A stretch of DNA of 48,950 bases from Candidatus Epulonipiscioides gigas. GTDB lineage: Bacteria; Bacillota; Clostridia; Lachnospirales; Cellulosilyticaceae. Positions 35,510-43,031 of this stretch are shown here, piece after piece. The stretch is taken from positions 1 through 48,950 of the forward strand of contig LJHE01000010.1 of NCBI GenBank assembly GCA_001983555.1. The letters are read 5' to 3'. How positions within the stretch are numbered: position 1 is the stretch's first letter; the number at the start of each line of letters is the position of its first letter. The notes under the pieces are model-generated. The model searched no databases. It was given only the letters and a program-made list of their open reading frames with translations, and was not told where the DNA came from. The position numbers and the translations under genes are program-made.

Positions 35510-36526
35510 TTATACTTCTCGACCAACAACACTAGCAATCACTTTCAATTTTTCTCTAAGTTCTCCAAATTCTTTTGGTGTAATTGATTGTTGTCCATCA
35601 CAAAGAGCATTTGCGGGGTCGTTGTGCACTTCTATAATAAGCCCATCTGCTCCAACAGCTACAGCTGCTTTAGATAATGGATCAACCATCCAATTTAAAC
35701 CTGCTGCATGACTTGGATCTAATATGATTGGAAGATGACTAAGTTTTTTCACCACTGGCACAGCACTAATATCAAGAGTATTTCTTGTGTAATTTTCTAC
35801 TGTTCTAATACCTCTTTCGCACAAAATGACATTGTCATTTCCTCCTGACATAATATATTCTGCAGACATTATCCATTCTTCTATAGTCGCAGCTAGTCCT
35901 CTTTTTAATAAAATAGGTTTATTAATTTTTCCTAATTGCTTCAAAAGATCAAAATTTTGCATATTTCTTGCACCAACTTGAATAATATCAACATCTTCTT
36001 TTACAAAGGTATCTATCATACTAGTTGACATAATCTCAGTAACAATAGGTAATCCTGTCTCTTGTTTGGCCAATTTAAGTAATCTCAACCCTTCAAGTTC
36101 TAATCCCTGAAAACTGTATGGAGATGTTCTTGGTTTGAATGCTCCACCTCTTATTGCAGTAGCTCCTAGTTTTTTTACATCTTTTGCAATGCCGACAATT
36201 TGCTCTTCAGTCTCAACAGAGCAAGGGCCTGCGATTAATGTTAATTTTTTACCACCAATTTGTTTATCAGCAACGGTTATAATAGTATCTTCAGATTTAA
36301 ATCTACGGTTTGCTCGCTTAAATGGTTCTTGCACAATCATAATGCGCTCAACAAGCCCACTTGCTTGCAATTTTTTACTATCTACTCTTGTAGTGTCCCC
36401 AACAAGTCCAATAATAGTTTGATCTGTTCCTTCTGTAATTTTTGCCTCTACACCTAAAGATCTAATTTTAGCAACTAGTTTATCTACCTCTGTTTGTGAA
36501 ATATTTGCTTTTAATATGATTACCAT
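35510..36526 (-). CDS. aroF: 3-Deoxy-7-phosphoheptulonate (DAHP) synthase, type I-beta with N-terminal regulatory domain
   Basis: The 338-residue enzyme starts the shikimate pathway from PEP and erythrose-4-phosphate. An N-terminal ferredoxin-like regulatory domain (about 1-70, SQTEVDKLVAKIRSLG) precedes the barrel. Barrel motifs are LIAGPCSVE, GGAFKPRTSPYSFQG, QVGARNMQNF, KRGLAATIEEWI and PIILDPSHAAG, with IIEVHNDP at the end. This is the Thermotoga-type, feedback-regulated form. ATG follows AAAGGAG. It lies directly behind the leader-peptide attenuator, so entry into the pathway is controlled at both transcript and protein level. Confidence 0.95.
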   Translation of the reverse strand: MVIILKANISQTEVDKLVAKIRSLGVEAKITEGTDQTIIGLVGDTTRVDSKKLQASGLVERIMIVQEPFKRANRRFKSEDTIITVADKQIGGKKLTLIAGPCSVETEEQIVGIAKDVKKLGATAIRGGAFKPRTSPYSFQGLELEGLRLLKLAKQETGLPIVTEIMSTSMIDTFVKEDVDIIQVGARNMQNFDLLKQLGKINKPILLKRGLAATIEEWIMSAEYIMSGGNDNVILCERGIRTVENYTRNTLDISAVPVVKKLSHLPIILDPSHAAGLNWMVDPLSKAAVAVGADGLIIEVHNDPANALCDGQQSITPKEFGELREKLKVIASVVGREV

Positions 36527-36553
36527 AACTTACTCCTTTATAAATTTATTATG

Positions 36554-36588
36554 ATAAAAAAAATAGACTCCCCGATAGGGAGCCTATT
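36554..36588 (-). terminator. Attenuator terminator before aroF
   Basis: On the minus strand AATAGGCTCCC pairs with GGGAGTCTATT (11 pairs, one G-U) around a short loop, followed by eight T residues. It stands between the leader ORF and aroF, not at an operon end, so it must be bypassed for the aro genes to be read. That is the expected place for a transcription attenuator. Confidence 0.85.
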
Positions 36589-36610
36589 CACACTTATATA
36601 TAAGGATAAA

Positions 36611-36718
36611 TTAAGCTAACTCGAAGGAATTATTTTGGCGCACAACTCTCAGGCTATACTCATAGCCTAAATAAAAACCAAAAAATTGTGCGCTAAATAC
36701 TCTCATTGAATTAGACAT
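36611..36718 (-). CDS. Phe/Tyr-rich leader peptide of the aro operon
   Basis: A 35-codon ORF (ATG at 36718, TAA at 36611-36613) has an ideal AAAGGAGG ribosome site at 36726-36733. Eight of its 35 residues are Phe or Tyr, seven of them between 8 and 21; the core is FFGFYLGYEY (12-21), and the rest holds MRVFSAQ and SLRVVRQNNSF. It lies between a consensus promoter and an intrinsic terminator in front of aroF-pheA, so stalling at Phe/Tyr codons when the charged tRNAs are short would allow read-through. The aromatic codons fall in the loop of a hairpin formed by the ORF itself. Function is inferred from layout and composition; the ORF is too short for automatic gene calling. Confidence 0.85.
   Translation of the reverse strand: MSNSMRVFSAQFFGFYLGYEYSLRVVRQNNSFELA
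36638..36693 (-). promoter_or_regulatory. Nested hairpins inside the leader ORF
   Basis: In the transcript GCGCACAA (36686-36693) pairs perfectly with TTGTGCGC (36638-36645). Inside this arm GGCTAT-gagt-ATAGCC (36652-36667) forms a second perfect hairpin. The Phe/Tyr codons 12-21 occupy 36656-36685, right behind the outer 5' strand, so a ribosome stalled there would open both stems. The freed strand AGCCT can pair with AGGCT in the terminator's 5' arm, a short but suggestive antiterminator contact. Confidence 0.7.
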
Positions 36719-36749
36719 TAATAATCCTCCTTTTTATTATCATATAATA

Positions 36750-36777
36750 ATTATAGAGATTTATTTAAATATGTCAA
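36750..36777 (-). promoter_or_regulatory. Consensus promoter of the aro operon
   Basis: On the minus strand a perfect TTGACA (36772-36777) and a perfect TATAAT (36750-36755) are 16 bases apart, about 30 bases before the leader ATG. This is the strongest promoter match in the window. Confidence 0.85.
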
Positions 36778-36802
36778 GAGGTCTTTATTTTTAAATAGAT
36801 TT

Positions 36803-37552
36803 TTATTTAGACAAATATCCGCCATCTACTGGAATAACAGCACCTGTAACATATTTTGCTGCTTCTGATGCTAAAAATACAGCAACACCACCAATGTCTT
36901 CTGGTTTTCCCCATCTTCCCATTGGAATTCTTGCTAAAATTTGTGTATTTCTATCACTATCATTTACAAGAGCAACATTCATCTCTGTATCCATATATCC
37001 TGGAGCTATCGCATTTACATTTACACCACGACTTGACCATTCGTTAGAAAGAGCTTTTGTAAGCTGAGCAACTGCTCCTTTGCTTGCAGCATATGCTGGT
37101 ACAGTTTGACCACCGAAGAAACTTAACATAGATGCCATGTTTATAATTTTACCTGAACCTGCTTCAAGCATTTTACGACCTGCAAGTTGGCAAAGAGTGA
37201 ATACTGCATTTAAGTTTACTTCTATTACATCTAACCAATCTTGATATAAAAAGTCTTCACATTTATTTCTGCGTTGTATTCCAGCATTATTAATTAAAAT
37301 ATCTATTTTACCACCAAACATTTCTACAGCTTTATTAAAGCTATTTTCTAAATCCGCTTTATCAGATAGATCACAGTGTATACCACAAACATTGTGTCCT
37401 TTTCCTTTTAATTCTGCTACAATCTCATCAAAATCGCTATATGTCAAAATACATACATTAGCTCCTGCTTCTAGTATAGCTTTTGTAATTCCAAGACCTA
37501 AACCTGTATTTCCACCAGTGATTATTGCATTTTTTCCTTTTAAACAAAACAT
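36803..37552 (-). CDS. kduD: KduD-like SDR reductase (2-dehydro-3-deoxy-D-gluconate 5-dehydrogenase type)
   Basis: The 249-residue short-chain reductase has TGGNTGLG (12-19), NNAG, Ser141, Tyr154 and Lys158. The C-terminal part DTEMNVALVNDSDR...IPMGRWGKPEDIGG is characteristic of KduD, which interconverts 2,5-diketo-3-deoxygluconate and 2-keto-3-deoxy-D-gluconate (KDG). In the agar-sugar pathway the same chemistry reduces the diketo intermediate to KDG. The start at 37552 follows GGAGGT; the earlier ATG at 37567 is part of that site. It is the last gene of the seven-gene operon, and no clear terminator separates it from the aro promoter. Confidence 0.88.
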   Translation of the reverse strand: MFCLKGKNAIITGGNTGLGLGITKAILEAGANVCILTYSDFDEIVAELKGKGHNVCGIHCDLSDKADLENSFNKAVEMFGGKIDILINNAGIQRRNKCEDFLYQDWLDVIEVNLNAVFTLCQLAGRKMLEAGSGKIINMASMLSFFGGQTVPAYAASKGAVAQLTKALSNEWSSRGVNVNAIAPGYMDTEMNVALVNDSDRNTQILARIPMGRWGKPEDIGGVAVFLASEAAKYVTGAVIPVDGGYLSK

Positions 37553-37576
37553 TATTTTTACCTCCATTAATTATAA

Positions 37577-38581
37577 TTAAAATTCAAATAATACTTTCAT
37601 AGCTCCAGTGCCAGGAGTTAGGAGCAAATCAAATCCTTCTTGAGCTTTTTCAACTGGAAGTACATGTGTAACCAGTTTTTCAAACATAGGCTCATCTTTT
37701 GCAAGTTCAATAGCAATTTCATAATCTTTATCACGATATACACGAACAAATTCAAAGCCAACTTCTTTAAACATTCCTTCGTTTAATGGGAACATTGTAG
37801 GAGTTTTATATCCTGCGACAACAACAATTTTACCTCTAACTTTACTTGCTTTAATAAGTTGCATAGCAACAACTTCAACACCTGCGCAATCAAATACAAA
37901 GTCAAAACCATTTCCACCTGTTTTTTCTTGTTTAAGAGCTTCTAAATCTAATCCTTTAGCATCTTTTACAACAAATCCTAAATCATTGGCAATTTTGATT
38001 CTCTTATCATCTGCTTCAATAATAGTAAGATTTGTGCAACCAAATTTCTTTAGAACAAACGCAGTTGCAATACCAATAGGACCTGCTCCGTAAACAACAG
38101 CATTATCCCCCGGTTTATATCCAGGTTCACGAACAGAGTGAACAGCAACAGCTATAGGCTCAATTAATGCACCTAGCTCTGCTGACATTTCATCACCAAG
38201 AGCATATAATTTTTTCTCATCAACTGCTACATATTCTGCCATAGCTCCATCTCTGTCTATTCCAACAAGACGTAATGTGTTACATACATGTTGGTCTCCA
38301 GTTTTACAAGGAGTGCACTCACCACAAGAATATATTGGGTTTACAGTAACTTTTGTACCTTTTTTAAATATTTTTCCATCTTCTTCAACAACACCCGAAA
38401 ATTCGTGTCCAAAAACTAATGGAGCTTTTGCTCTAGGATGAGTGCCTTTATAAATTCCTAAATCTCCACCACAAATTCCAGCACGATTAACTTTAACAAG
38501 AACTTGCCCTTCTGTTGGAACTGGTTTTTCAATTTCTAATACTTCAAGTTGTTTTGGTCCTTTATAAATTATTGCTTTCAT
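37577..38581 (-). CDS. Zinc-dependent medium-chain alcohol dehydrogenase, candidate 2-keto-3-deoxy-L-galactonate 5-dehydrogenase
   Basis: The 334-residue MDR enzyme is complete. The catalytic zinc site is Cys37, His59, Glu60 (GHEFSG) with Glu141, the structural zinc has Cys86, Cys89, Cys92 and Cys100, and the NAD loop is YGAGPIG (164-170). It belongs to the sorbitol/threonine/L-galactonate-5-dehydrogenase type. Next to a KduD-like reductase, the simplest reading is oxidation of C5 of 2-keto-3-deoxy-L-galactonate, followed by KduD reduction to the D-gluco epimer. That assignment is inference from context. Start ATG is five bases after the preceding stop, with AGGGG. Confidence 0.85.
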   Translation of the reverse strand: MKAIIYKGPKQLEVLEIEKPVPTEGQVLVKVNRAGICGGDLGIYKGTHPRAKAPLVFGHEFSGVVEEDGKIFKKGTKVTVNPIYSCGECTPCKTGDQHVCNTLRLVGIDRDGAMAEYVAVDEKKLYALGDEMSAELGALIEPIAVAVHSVREPGYKPGDNAVVYGAGPIGIATAFVLKKFGCTNLTIIEADDKRIKIANDLGFVVKDAKGLDLEALKQEKTGGNGFDFVFDCAGVEVVAMQLIKASKVRGKIVVVAGYKTPTMFPLNEGMFKEVGFEFVRVYRDKDYEIAIELAKDEPMFEKLVTHVLPVEKAQEGFDLLLTPGTGAMKVLFEF

Positions 38582-38585
38582 TGAA

Positions 38586-39548
38586 TTATTTCCCCTTTAC
38601 ACAATTTACTGGATAATAAATTTCTTCACCCTTAACAAAACGACAAGCTTCTTCTGCAACTTTTGTTTTAAGCTCTTTGGCAGCTTCTTCTGAATACCAA
38701 GCCATATGAGGGCTTATTAAAAAGTTTTCTAAATTATATAGTTTATTTCCAGGGTTCATTGGTTCTTCTAAAACAACGTCAATAGCTGCTCCTGCAATCA
38801 TTTTTTCGTTAAGAGCTGTATAAAGGTCGTCCTCGTTTATAATTCCACCACGAGATACATTTATTAAATAAGCGCTATCTTTCATTTTTTTCAATACATC
38901 TAAATTAAAAACATTTTTGGTAGTTTCATCAAATGGTGTGTGCACAGAAATTATATCTGATTTTTCTATAAGCGTATTAAAATCTACAATTTCAGCCCCT
39001 TCAACTATTTCACCTATTTTATAAATTGGGTCACAAGCAAGTAATTTCACTCCAAACCCGCTCATTCTTTTGGCAAATGTTTTACCTATTCTTCCTATAC
39101 CAAAAATACCTATTGTTTGACCTGGTATTCTGTGAATAGGAATTGCTCTTACATAGTCCCATTTTGTATTTTTGGTATAATCATTCATTAAGCAAACTTT
39201 TCTAATTAAAGCCATCATCATAGCAACTGCTTGGTCTGCAACTTCATTCATTCCATAGTCTGGCACATTACATACTTGCACACCAAATTCTGTTGCAGCA
39301 ATTAAATCGACATTATTTACGCCAACGCCATATCTTACAATTTGTTTAATTTCTGGTGCAAGAGCTTCAATTACTTTGCGAGTAAAAGGTGCATATTGAT
39401 TAGTAAAAACGCTATAACCTTTGCACTGATTAATTAAATCATCTTCTGTCTTACATTGCTTAAGCTCATATTCAACGCCATTTTTGTTAAATACTACTAC
39501 TTCTTCATTTAAATTAGCATGGTCATTATCAGTAATAATTACTTTCAT
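38586..39548 (-). CDS. D-isomer 2-hydroxyacid dehydrogenase family protein
   Basis: The 320-residue NAD-dependent enzyme is of the phosphoglycerate dehydrogenase/CtBP-like group. Cofactor loop is FGIGRIGKTFA (149-159) and the catalytic triad is Arg233 (VSRGGI), Glu262 (EEP) and His281 (SPHMAW). Its substrate is unknown; members reduce 2-keto acids to D-2-hydroxy acids. No such step is required in the known anhydrogalactose routes, so it may handle an aldehyde or keto-acid by-product or provide a fermentative sink. It overlaps the enolase-superfamily gene by ATGA and is followed by the MDR gene after four bases. Confidence 0.88.
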   Translation of the reverse strand: MKVIITDNDHANLNEEVVVFNKNGVEYELKQCKTEDDLINQCKGYSVFTNQYAPFTRKVIEALAPEIKQIVRYGVGVNNVDLIAATEFGVQVCNVPDYGMNEVADQAVAMMMALIRKVCLMNDYTKNTKWDYVRAIPIHRIPGQTIGIFGIGRIGKTFAKRMSGFGVKLLACDPIYKIGEIVEGAEIVDFNTLIEKSDIISVHTPFDETTKNVFNLDVLKKMKDSAYLINVSRGGIINEDDLYTALNEKMIAGAAIDVVLEEPMNPGNKLYNLENFLISPHMAWYSEEAAKELKTKVAEEACRFVKGEEIYYPVNCVKGK

Positions 39549-40660
39549 TTTTTATCTTTCTCCATTTTCTCAAAATTGAAACTTACTCCTGTACCAGGAG
39601 CAGTACTTGGAACTAAATTACCATTTTTTACAATTAAAGGTTCGTTTGTATATAAATATATTGGGAAACTATGACATTCAACAAGCCCTGGATTGTCAAC
39701 TGCACCAATTACATTTACATGGAGCTCTTGCATGCCGTGAGAGTTTACATTTAATCCACGTACTTTAGCAAGATGAGCAACATCAAAGAAGCCTGTAATA
39801 CCACAAATATTTGAGCAATCTGGAATAATTTCCTTAACTTGACCAATATCCAGAGCAAGTTCATGCTCATATACGGTGTGAAGATTTTCTCCCATTGCAA
39901 CAGGAATTATTGTGTTTTGTGCAATTTTAGCATAATCTTTATATTTATCTGGATTAGTAGGTTCTTCAAACCAAGCAATATCATATTTTTCAATATTTTG
40001 AGCAAATCTAATTGCTTTGTCTGGATGCATTACCATGTTGGCATCAACACCAAACCAAGCTCCATCTCCTACAAGACGACGAACAGATTTTACTCTGTTA
40101 ATATCTTCTTCTAAATTTTCTCTGCCTACTTTAATTTTAACTCGAGTATGACCTTCTCCTAATTTTGTCTCTAAACTATCTAATAATTCTTTGTCAGTAA
40201 GAGTTAAGTCTATACCGCCATGATAAGTTCTTACAAGCTCTTGTCTTGTGCCAAATACATCTGCAATTGCAAGATTATCTTCTTTTAGAGATGCATCCCA
40301 AATTGCAATATCAAGAGCAGATATAACAAAAGATGCAATACCACCACGAGCAACATAATGAATAGCATTATTCATATATAAATTAGTTGCTCTAAATTCT
40401 TCATATCCAAAACATTTTGATATTTTCGGTAATTCTTTTCCTATCATTTTTGGAGCAAGATCTATTTCAAGCATTTTTGCAATTGCAACTCCGCCTATTC
40501 CACCTGTATACGTGTAACCTACGCCTTTTGTACCTTCTGTAGTTGTAACTGTTGCAAGAATTACTTCAAAATGGTCATGTCTTCCATGAAGAGCATCTAC
40601 AAGATTTCCTATTAAAGGAAGTTTATAATAATCAACTTTTATATCTTTAATTTTACTCAA
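39545..40660 (-). CDS. Enolase-superfamily enzyme, candidate 3,6-anhydro-L-galactonate cycloisomerase
   Basis: The 371-residue protein is of the mandelate racemase subgroup. The base motif KIK has Lys175 and Lys177, metal ligands are Asp206 (GVDAN), Glu232 (FEEP) and Glu258 (MGEN), and the opposite dyad is Asp281 with His308 (NSHGMQELH). Such enzymes abstract a proton alpha to a carboxylate. In the agar-sugar route a member of this subgroup opens 3,6-anhydro-L-galactonate to 2-keto-3-deoxy-L-galactonate, which fits the GH117 and aldehyde dehydrogenase genes beside it. A galactonate/fuconate-type dehydratase is the main alternative. Start is TTG at 40660, nine bases after AAGGTGG. Confidence 0.85.
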   Translation of the reverse strand: MSKIKDIKVDYYKLPLIGNLVDALHGRHDHFEVILATVTTTEGTKGVGYTYTGGIGGVAIAKMLEIDLAPKMIGKELPKISKCFGYEEFRATNLYMNNAIHYVARGGIASFVISALDIAIWDASLKEDNLAIADVFGTRQELVRTYHGGIDLTLTDKELLDSLETKLGEGHTRVKIKVGRENLEEDINRVKSVRRLVGDGAWFGVDANMVMHPDKAIRFAQNIEKYDIAWFEEPTNPDKYKDYAKIAQNTIIPVAMGENLHTVYEHELALDIGQVKEIIPDCSNICGITGFFDVAHLAKVRGLNVNSHGMQELHVNVIGAVDNPGLVECHSFPIYLYTNEPLIVKNGNLVPSTAPGTGVSFNFEKMEKDKK

Positions 40661-40723
40661 CTTGATTTGCCACCTTTTTAACAGATTTTATCATAGAACC
40701 CAGAAATCTAGGTTCTAATTATA

Positions 40724-42172
40724 TTAATAATTATAGTTCAAATATACCATTTTCTTTTGAAGATAACCTTCAAGACCATACTTGCCATCTTCTCCACCTA
40801 GACCACTTTTCTTATAGCCATTGTGGAAACCATTAATTAACTCACCATTTTCTCTGTTGATATATAGCTCACCAAATTCAAGTTTTTGAGTTGCTATCAT
40901 TGCACTTTTTACGCTATCAGAGAATAAATAAGCTGAAAGACCAAATTCGCAGTCATTTGCATGTTTAATAGCTTCATCTAAAGAAGAAACTTTCATCATT
41001 GCAACCATTGGTCCAAATATTTCCTCTTGCATTAAAATATTTTTGTTGTCATAAACTTCTAATACAGTTGGATAGAACCAATTTCCTTCTTCTGTTGGAA
41101 GCTTATCTGGAACCATTTCATAAATAATTTTTCCGCCTTGCTCAATAGACTTTTCTTTCATTTCTTTAAGTTTCTTAACCTCTGTTTTAGAAACTTTTGG
41201 TCCGATACTTGTATTTGGATCAGTTGGGTCACCCACAACCAATTGTTTAGAATGTTCAATAAATTTATTTTTAAACTCATCATATACTTTTTCATGAACA
41301 TACATTCGTTCATTACAAGTACAAATTTGTCCGCAATTAGAATATCTAGCAATAGCTGCACAAGAAGCTGCTTTATCAATATCGGCATCATCCATTACAA
41401 TATATGGAGCTTTTCCACCTAGCTCTAAATGAACATCTACAACATTTTCTGCCGCAGCTTTAAATACTTCAATACCTGCACCAGTTGAACCTGTTAAAGT
41501 TACAAGTTGAGTAATTTCATTTCTTACAAGAGCATCTCCACAAACGCGTCCAGAACCTGTTACAAAGTTAATAACTCCTTTTGGAATAGAGCTTTCTTTT
41601 GCAATATACTCAGCATATTTCATAACTGTAAGAGGAGTTTCAGAAGGTGGTTTAACTATCATTGTGTTTCCGCAAACAAGAGCATTACCCATTTTTCTAG
41701 TTGCAAGAGCAAGAGGGAAATTCCAAGCAACAATTCCTGCTACAACACCATAAGGAACTCTAGTGATAAATGCGTGCTCATTTGGTAATTCACTTGTGAT
41801 AACCTCGCCTTCAATACGTCTTGCTGATTCAGCAGCATATCTTAAAAATTTTGCTGAGACAGATACTTCACCTTGAGCTTCTGGTAAAGTTTTTCCATGC
41901 TCTTTGGTTAATAGAGCTACAAGTTCATCGTTATGCTTATCGATAATATCTGCAAGCTCGATAACATATTCTGCTCTTTTTGCAAAAGTTAAAGATGCCC
42001 ATTCATCTTTTGCAGCTTGTGCTGCTTCAAGAGATTTTAAAGTATCTTCTTTTGAAAAACTTGGAACTGTACCAACTAATGACCCGTCATATGAGCTTGT
42101 TACTTTAACTACTGCATTATCAGATGCAGATACTAATTCGCCATTTACTAAACATTTTAATTCTATCATCAA
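40724..42172 (-). CDS. AldA-type aldehyde dehydrogenase, candidate 3,6-anhydro-L-galactose dehydrogenase
   Basis: The 482-residue NAD(P)+-dependent enzyme is close in pattern to E. coli lactaldehyde dehydrogenase AldA: PWNFP-like AWNFPL (catalytic Asn151), Glu250 (LELGGKAP), catalytic Cys284 (CGQICTC) and the C-terminal GELYINRENGE...SGLGGEDGKYGLEGYL. Oxidation of the free aldehyde of 3,6-anhydro-L-galactose to its aldonate is the first committed step after GH117, and the known enzymes are of this superfamily. A lactaldehyde dehydrogenase role, for example in deoxysugar use, is possible. ATG follows AAAGGAGA. Confidence 0.87.
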   Translation of the reverse strand: MMIELKCLVNGELVSASDNAVVKVTSSYDGSLVGTVPSFSKEDTLKSLEAAQAAKDEWASLTFAKRAEYVIELADIIDKHNDELVALLTKEHGKTLPEAQGEVSVSAKFLRYAAESARRIEGEVITSELPNEHAFITRVPYGVVAGIVAWNFPLALATRKMGNALVCGNTMIVKPPSETPLTVMKYAEYIAKESSIPKGVINFVTGSGRVCGDALVRNEITQLVTLTGSTGAGIEVFKAAAENVVDVHLELGGKAPYIVMDDADIDKAASCAAIARYSNCGQICTCNERMYVHEKVYDEFKNKFIEHSKQLVVGDPTDPNTSIGPKVSKTEVKKLKEMKEKSIEQGGKIIYEMVPDKLPTEEGNWFYPTVLEVYDNKNILMQEEIFGPMVAMMKVSSLDEAIKHANDCEFGLSAYLFSDSVKSAMIATQKLEFGELYINRENGELINGFHNGYKKSGLGGEDGKYGLEGYLQKKMVYLNYNY

Positions 42173-42202
42173 TAAAGTCTCCTTTTGAAATAAATAAATT
42201 AC

Positions 42203-42985
42203 TTATCTTGAATATTTACTAATATAATCATCTAAAAGATCAGCAATGTGAGATGAACCTTCATCTAAATGTTCATTTGAGATAAACACTATTCTATGTG
42301 TTTCATCCATATCCAACATTTCTAAAATAGATGAGCCTGTATCTCTAGCTCTTCTATCAATTTCTATAAACATATTAATACCACCATCTACATGGAAAAA
42401 ACAACACTCAATTTCATCAAGATATTCTTGATAGCGACTATCACTTGTAGGTTTAAATTCAAACTCTTGAAGTATCTCGTCTTTATATATCACTGTTTCA
42501 CTTTCGCTTAAGCGAAAACCGAGCTTATCAATTAATGCAGTAAAAATAGTTTCAATATCATGAGAAGGGAAAATTTCAAGATAATCAACATCCGTTGGAT
42601 CAACTGCAAAAGGTAAGTCCAGTTTAGTTTCTAAATATACTTTGTTTCTATCATGATTTATCAAATGCTCTGAAGTTATTGGTACATTTCTTGGAAGAGC
42701 TATAGAAAAATTCAAATATTCTTCTGTTTCTTCTGCTAAAGTAAAGCTCTCTGAAATTACGATTTCACTTATTTTAACTAGTTGGAGATCATCATCCCCT
42801 TCTACTGAAAGTTTTCCATAAAGCTCTAAAGATATTCCATTAAATTCTAGATCTTTACTACCACCTTGTAAATAAATTCTACCGTTAATTTCTTCACCTT
42901 GTCTAACAGATTTTGTTTCTAATATAGTTTCTACATCCGCAGAACCTATACCCATTGCAATAAATGCATTTGTAAAAATACCCAT
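42203..42985 (-). CDS. spo0M: Spo0M-like sporulation-control protein
   Basis: The 260-residue cytoplasmic protein matches Spo0M in length and pattern: a start FTNAFIAMGIGSADVETILE, then REGEEINGRIYLQGG-like beta-sandwich (QGEEINGRIYLQGG) of arrestin type, and a C-terminal domain rich in Glu/Asp (ECCFFHVDGGINMFIEIDRR). In Bacillus Spo0M influences entry into sporulation and interacts with cytoskeletal proteins; mechanism is unsettled. It sits between the GH117 and aldehyde dehydrogenase genes on the same strand, with gaps of 46 and 30 bases and its own AGGAG site, so it should be co-transcribed with sugar genes. Why is unknown. Confidence 0.85.
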   Translation of the reverse strand: MGIFTNAFIAMGIGSADVETILETKSVRQGEEINGRIYLQGGSKDLEFNGISLELYGKLSVEGDDDLQLVKISEIVISESFTLAEETEEYLNFSIALPRNVPITSEHLINHDRNKVYLETKLDLPFAVDPTDVDYLEIFPSHDIETIFTALIDKLGFRLSESETVIYKDEILQEFEFKPTSDSRYQEYLDEIECCFFHVDGGINMFIEIDRRARDTGSSILEMLDMDETHRIVFISNEHLDEGSSHIADLLDDYISKYSR

Positions 42986-43031
42986 AAATCATTACTCCTA
43001 ATATTTTGTTTAATTTTAATCTATTTTTATT

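Noticed and set aside
36554-36802. T-box riboswitch upstream of aroF
   Set aside because: The leader is short and shows no T-box sequence or specifier loop. The Phe/Tyr ORF with ribosome site and terminator explains it better.
41138-41788. Plus-strand ORFs over the aldehyde dehydrogenase gene
   Set aside because: They are shadows of a well-supported minus-strand gene, without ribosome sites or recognisable products.
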